This document shows, one piece after another, positions 4,246 to 7,474 of a stretch of DNA of 7,474 nt. This DNA comes from Candidatus Anoxychlamydiales bacterium (GTDB taxonomy: Bacteria > Chlamydiota > Chlamydiia > Chlamydiales > SM23-39), in contig JAAKFW010000071.1 in NCBI GenBank assembly GCA_011064905.1, positions 1-7,474 on the forward strand, read 5' to 3'. A model generated the notes under the pieces. The model was not told the DNA's origin and made no database searches. It saw only the letters and a list, made by a program, of their open reading frames with translations. The number at the start of each line of letters is the position of its first letter. Positions within the stretch are counted from its first letter, which is position 1. Both the position numbers and the translations under genes were made by a program.

Positions 4246-6936
4246 CTACTCGATCATTGTTTGTAAAAATCTATAATCTGTTTTTCCTGTACCTAAAAGA
4301 GGGATCCCCTCCATTTTTTTAACATCAGAAATTTTAACAAGATTAGAAAAACCCGCTTCTCTAAGAATCTGATTTGCTTCATTCTTTGAAAGCTCAGTTA
4401 TTGTAAATAAAACAAGCTTTGGCCTAGATCCCTCAATTTCTATTGCGATAGCAGCAACTAAAGGACCCTCCGGTTCAATATTCGTTCTTGTAATAATCTC
4501 ATCTGTTATAACTTCTTCGATAGCACCTAAACTCACCATTTCTCCAGCCACTTTCGTAAATCTTTTTAATCTTCCTGAGATTATTAAGTTTCCCTCTTTA
4601 TCTAAATAACCAAGATCTCCTGTTTTATACCATTTTTCATGATCGATTTCAATAAAGGGATCTTTTTTTTCTGCTAAATATCCATGAAATACATTAGGTC
4701 CTTTCACACAGATTTCACCCTCGATATTATTCTCAATTAGAGTTTCTTTTTCTGGATCTATAAAACAAATTTCAACATTATCTAAAGGTTTTCCTACGCC
4801 TTTTTCTCTAATACCTTCGATATTTATAGAAATAACAGGAGAACACTCTGTAATGCCATATCCCTCGACAAGGTGTGTGGCTTCTCCCATGCTCTTGATT
4901 TTGTCATAGATCATTTTAGCTGTTTTTTCAGCTCCTGTTACAAACATCCTTATAGTTTTTAGCTGATCTTCTTTAGAAGCTTGAAGAAGCCCTTTTAAAA
5001 AGCTAGGAGGGGAACAAATAACTGTAATTTGCCATCTCTCAATTCCTCTTGCTAAAGAATAGGAATCTGTAGGGTCTGGGAAAAATGCAATTCTAACTCC
5101 TGAGAGAATTGGCAAAAGTCCGGCTATAGAAAATCCAAATGAATGAAAAGGAGGCAGTATTCCATAAAGGCTATCTTCTGCATGTAAATCGACACATTTC
5201 ATAGCAGCTACTTGATTAGATAAAATATTTTTGTGAGTAAGGGGAACTCCTTTAGGAGCAGCTTCTGTTCCTGAAGTAAATAAAACACACGCTGGATCAT
5301 TTTCAGACACTTTATCTAAATTTAATTTCTTTAAAAGACCTTTTGTAGTAGAAAAGGTTTTTAAAAGAGCTGAGAATTTATTTAATTTTGAAACTCTTTT
5401 TTTAATGTCTTCTAGATATACAAGTTGTTTAGAGAGATGCCCGAATTCAACATTTGATATTTTTTCTAAAAATCTCCAGGAGCTAATAACAGTATCTGAA
5501 TGGGTAACTTTCATCATATGATTTAAATATCTAGGACCTAAAGTCCAATTAAGCATAACAGGAATTTTGTTAGCCAAAAGAATTGCTAGAATAACAAGAT
5601 AAGCTCCCACAGAAGCCGGAAGCAAAACTGCAATATGTTTAGATGGATACTTTTTTATTTCTTCAGCTAGAACAAGAGCTGTAATCTTTAATCTTTTATA
5701 GCTCATTGTTCCTACTAAATCATCTGCAACAGCAGTTGAGTCTTTCATAGCATTGCAAACTAGTAAAAAAGATTCTTGGATAGTCTTTCCTTGAGGAGCA
5801 AAAGGTTTTTTTCTTTTTTTCTCTTCAGGCCATTTATGTACAAGCTCTTCTTCAAGATCTTTTCTTTCAATTTTTTTAGTTCCTTGAGCAAATTCTAAAA
5901 CGTCTTGAACTGTTTGAATATATTCCGGATAGATTTCTCCAACATCGTAATTTACTCCTAAAAAAGTAATGAGCTCTGCTATATCTAATGAATCTAAGCC
6001 TATATCTTGAGCTAAATCCATTGTTGGATTTATTTGATCTTCAGATGTTTTTGCAATTTTAGCTATCTCTGAGAAAATCTCTTTTTCTAACTCAGATGAA
6101 AAGTCTTTTAAAGACAAAGCTTTTGTAGCTTCAGTCTTTGGTAGTTTAAGTAGTTTTTCTTTAAAAGGAGAGTAAGATACCAAGCTTGGAGGCTCTGCAT
6201 CTTTTATTCCCTCTTTCGTAGGATATTTATTATACCAATCCTCCAAGTACCTATTTATTTCTAGTCTTCCTCCATTTATTGGAAAATCTTCTTTTGCAAT
6301 CTCTATTTCAACCAAAATTTTTCTTCTAGGCATAAAGAAAATAAATGAGGTTAATAAAGACTTCATGCCTCTTTTAACCATACTTTTAAAATCTGGAGTT
6401 CTTCCGGTATATACTCTTGAAAAGCTACTACCCCAAAGCCCTGTTGTTCTAATTAAAACAATATTAGCATCTTTGCATTCGGATAATATACTATGTGTTG
6501 CAGAAGAACCGCCTAAGAGCTCTTTTCCTGTGTATTTTAATCTACCAGCTGGATATAACAAGAAATTCTCTTTTTTATGAACACCCTCAATTATCTCAGT
6601 TATTAATTCTCTAGCTTTTTTTAATTTTACTTCATTTAAAGATGTATCAAAATTTGGAATAGGAAGAGCTTTAACAAGCCTCATCAAAAAACCTATTCCA
6701 GATTGGCGAAAGATATATTCGATAACAATCGGTCTCATTTTAAACTTTGGCCAAAGATACATTGCGATTAAGATTGGATCTATATGAGCTGGATGGTTCG
6801 GCAAAAAAAGTATTCCTGAGGTTGGGTTAAATTTATGTTTTTTTAATAGATCTTTGCCCTTTATTTTTACTGAATATCTAAGTCTGATCAGGATTCTTCC
6901 TACAAAGCAAAAAAGTGATATAAATAAATAACGCAT
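4246..6936 (-). CDS. Aas-like fusion: phospholipid acyltransferase - ACP - acyl-ACP synthetase
   Basis: The 896-residue protein has three domains. (1) A PlsC-type acyltransferase at about 1-240: hydrophobic N-terminal helix (3-18), HX4D motif H48 to D53 (NHPAHIDP), and a third motif YPAGR (128-132) with alanine where many PlsC proteins have glutamate. (2) An acyl carrier domain at about 283-352 with DIGLDSLD (311-318); S316 is the expected phosphopantetheine site. (3) An AMP-forming ligase at about 380-896: TSGTEAAPKG (554-563), EGYGITECSP (691-700), YKTGD (770-774), SGR (787-789) and catalytic K885 in GTGKTD. By analogy with E. coli Aas (about 719 residues, no ACP) it should activate free fatty acids, load them on ACP and acylate lysophospholipids at the inner membrane. 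A role in using host fatty acids is inferred. TAGGA (6941-6945) precedes the ATG, and cysS follows 3 bases after the stop. Confidence 0.93.
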   Translation of the reverse strand: MRYLFISLFCFVGRILIRLRYSVKIKGKDLLKKHKFNPTSGILFLPNHPAHIDPILIAMYLWPKFKMRPIVIEYIFRQSGIGFLMRLVKALPIPNFDTSLNEVKLKKARELITEIIEGVHKKENFLLYPAGRLKYTGKELLGGSSATHSILSECKDANIVLIRTTGLWGSSFSRVYTGRTPDFKSMVKRGMKSLLTSFIFFMPRRKILVEIEIAKEDFPINGGRLEINRYLEDWYNKYPTKEGIKDAEPPSLVSYSPFKEKLLKLPKTEATKALSLKDFSSELEKEIFSEIAKIAKTSEDQINPTMDLAQDIGLDSLDIAELITFLGVNYDVGEIYPEYIQTVQDVLEFAQGTKKIERKDLEEELVHKWPEEKKRKKPFAPQGKTIQESFLLVCNAMKDSTAVADDLVGTMSYKRLKITALVLAEEIKKYPSKHIAVLLPASVGAYLVILAILLANKIPVMLNWTLGPRYLNHMMKVTHSDTVISSWRFLEKISNVEFGHLSKQLVYLEDIKKRVSKLNKFSALLKTFSTTKGLLKKLNLDKVSENDPACVLFTSGTEAAPKGVPLTHKNILSNQVAAMKCVDLHAEDSLYGILPPFHSFGFSIAGLLPILSGVRIAFFPDPTDSYSLARGIERWQITVICSPPSFLKGLLQASKEDQLKTIRMFVTGAEKTAKMIYDKIKSMGEATHLVEGYGITECSPVISINIEGIREKGVGKPLDNVEICFIDPEKETLIENNIEGEICVKGPNVFHGYLAEKKDPFIEIDHEKWYKTGDLGYLDKEGNLIISGRLKRFTKVAGEMVSLGAIEEVITDEIITRTNIEPEGPLVAAIAIEIEGSRPKLVLFTITELSKNEANQILREAGFSNLVKISDVKKMEGIPLLGTGKTDYRFLQTMIE

Positions 6937-7096
6937 CGCTTCCTAAATTTTTTTTTATATAAGTATTCTATTTTATACATTTTTTGATTTTAAAACACCA
7001 CATTAGAGAAAATTTCCATCTGTCTTCCAAAAGTTTTCAAAAAAAAAATTAAAAAGAAAATTGATCTTTAAATTTAAACTATTTAAATAAGAAAAT
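6937..7096. promoter_or_regulatory. AT-rich divergent intergenic region
   Basis: This 160-base region separates the minus-strand fusion gene from the plus-strand small gene and must hold promoters for both if both are real. Facing left, TATAAA (6972-6977) and TAGAAT (6965-6970) could be -10 boxes, but no convincing -35 sits at the right distance. Facing right, TTGATC (7061-7066) and TAAATA (7084-7089) are 17 bases apart, which would start transcription almost at the ATG at 7097. Homopolymer A and T runs at about 6947-6956 and 7039-7048 make promoter prediction unreliable. Confidence 0.35.
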
Positions 7097-7312
7097 ATGA
7101 GCGCTAATAAAAAAAAGAAAAAAACACTCTCTAAAGTTCCTGTGACTTTTCAAAAAGGGTCTAAGTGGCAAGAGCTTGCAAATTTTATTTCCAGGAAAAA
7201 TAGAGAGATCTCCATCATCAAAGACTTTGAAAAAGATCCCTCTCTTAAAAAAATCCACTCTCAAAGAGATAAAATCTTTGCTAAAGAGTTTTCTCAGAAG
7301 AAAACTCACTGA
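7097..7312 (+). CDS. small lysine-rich hypothetical protein
   Basis: The protein has 71 residues and I do not recognise it. The first 12 residues include a lysine run (KKKKK, 5-9), followed by a compact-looking segment with FQKGSKWQELANFISRKN (18-35) and a charged, probably helical C-terminal half ending KKTH. It has no membrane segment, cysteine or known motif. The strongly basic composition suggests nucleic-acid or ribosome association, but that is speculation. The antisense frame over the same bases gives an odd phenylalanine-rich product and looks like the shadow. The ribosome-binding site is weak (AAGAAAAT before the ATG), and the best promoter candidate would give an almost leaderless mRNA. 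It is divergent from the Aas-like gene. It could still be a chance frame in A-rich DNA. Confidence 0.55.
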   Translation: MSANKKKKKTLSKVPVTFQKGSKWQELANFISRKNREISIIKDFEKDPSLKKIHSQRDKIFAKEFSQKKTH

Positions 7313-7314
7313 AC

Positions 7315-7369
7315 CTCAAGGATCTATAAAATAAATAATACTAAATACCTATTTATATCGATTCTTGAG
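7315..7369. terminator. long imperfect hairpin between convergent genes
   Basis: The arms 7315-7330 and 7352-7369 pair as ctcaag with cttgag, a G-T pair, atc with gat, a 2-base bulge (7358-7359), then tataaa with tttata. The 21-base loop is at 7331-7351. The hairpin begins 2 bases after the stop of the small plus-strand gene and lies before the end of the partial minus-strand gene, a typical place for a shared terminator. There is no U-run on either side, so it may instead act as an mRNA 3'-end stabiliser. Confidence 0.4.
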
Positions 7370-7416
7370 ATGGGTCTCTGTACACGACAAAATTTAGTTT
7401 GTAACATATCAGAATT

Positions 7417-7474
7417 TTAATGTCTTTCAGCAACAGCCCAATTTTGAAGATCTTTATTTGCATATTCAAGAGCC
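7417..7474 (-). CDS. possible C-terminal end of a minus-strand gene (partial)
   Basis: Read on the minus strand from the window edge, one frame gives ALEYANKDLQNWAVAERH and then TAA (complement of 7417-7419). The composition looks protein-like, and the end is placed sensibly against the hairpin at 7315-7369, but only 18 codons are visible and I cannot name the family. An open stretch this short could arise by chance. Confidence 0.35.
   Translation of the reverse strand, partial: ALEYANKDLQNWAVAERH

Noticed and set aside
6365..6580. 71-codon plus-strand open frame
   Set aside because: It lies wholly antisense to the acyltransferase domain of the Aas-like gene, whose motifs are clear there.
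6947..7048. A/T homopolymer runs as a possible origin or bent-DNA signal
   Set aside because: There are no repeated boxes or iterons. Such runs are expected in this base composition.
7079..7309. 76-codon minus-strand open frame
   Set aside because: It is the mirror of the lysine-rich plus-strand gene. Its phenylalanine-rich product looks like the reverse of lysine codons, and it has no good start signal.
1..7474. CRISPR arrays, tRNA or rRNA genes
   Set aside because: I saw no regularly spaced repeats and no tRNA or rRNA signature sequences on either strand by eye.

Overview
The window is AT-rich (roughly 30% G+C over most of its length), and all four large genes lie on the minus strand. The best lineage guess is a member of the Chlamydiota, probably an environmental or arthropod-associated Parachlamydiales or Rhabdochlamydia-like bacterium. 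The guess rests on the cysteinyl-tRNA synthetase, which resembles my memory of chlamydial CysS closely across its catalytic core, on its neighbour being an Aas-type acyltransferase/acyl-ACP synthetase, and on the mix of toxin-antitoxin and IS200-type remnants. It comes from recalled family sequences, not from a search.

Layout from left to right. Positions 1-325 are decayed, relatively G+C-richer accessory DNA. They hold a broken IS200/IS605 TnpA fragment, a GC-rich imperfect hairpin, and a short reading frame ending at 293 that looks like the C-terminus of a membrane protein. Positions 326-1273 (minus) encode a classical NADP-type short-chain dehydrogenase preceded by an unusual secretion or anchor segment. 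Positions 1346-1873 (minus) encode a small membrane protein with two copies of a transporter-suffix-like unit. Positions 1893-2354 and 2351-2596 (minus) encode an HTH antitoxin and a DUF4258-type toxin, toxin first, overlapping by 4 bases. Positions 2597-2820 form a control region with a near-consensus promoter (TTGACA, 17 bases, TACAAT) whose -10 box and most of whose spacer are occupied by a perfect 25-bp palindrome, presumably the antitoxin operator. Positions 2821-4242 encode CysS and 4246-6936 a three-domain acyltransferase-ACP-acyl-ACP synthetase fusion; the two are 3 bases apart and form an operon. Positions 6937-7096 are an AT-rich divergent intergenic region. Positions 7097-7312 (plus) encode a small lysine-rich protein of unknown function, followed by a hairpin, and the right edge holds the probable C-terminal end of another minus-strand gene.

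Functionally there are two transcription blocks. The Aas-like/cysS pair joins fatty-acid capture and phospholipid reacylation to an essential translation enzyme. The toxin-antitoxin-membrane protein block (the dehydrogenase may have its own promoter) looks like an accessory insertion between the housekeeping block and the mobile-element debris. The most noteworthy points are the operator built into the toxin-antitoxin promoter, a toxin whose conserved N-terminus continues 20 codons upstream of its only ATG with no normal start codon, and the internal ACP in the Aas-like fusion.
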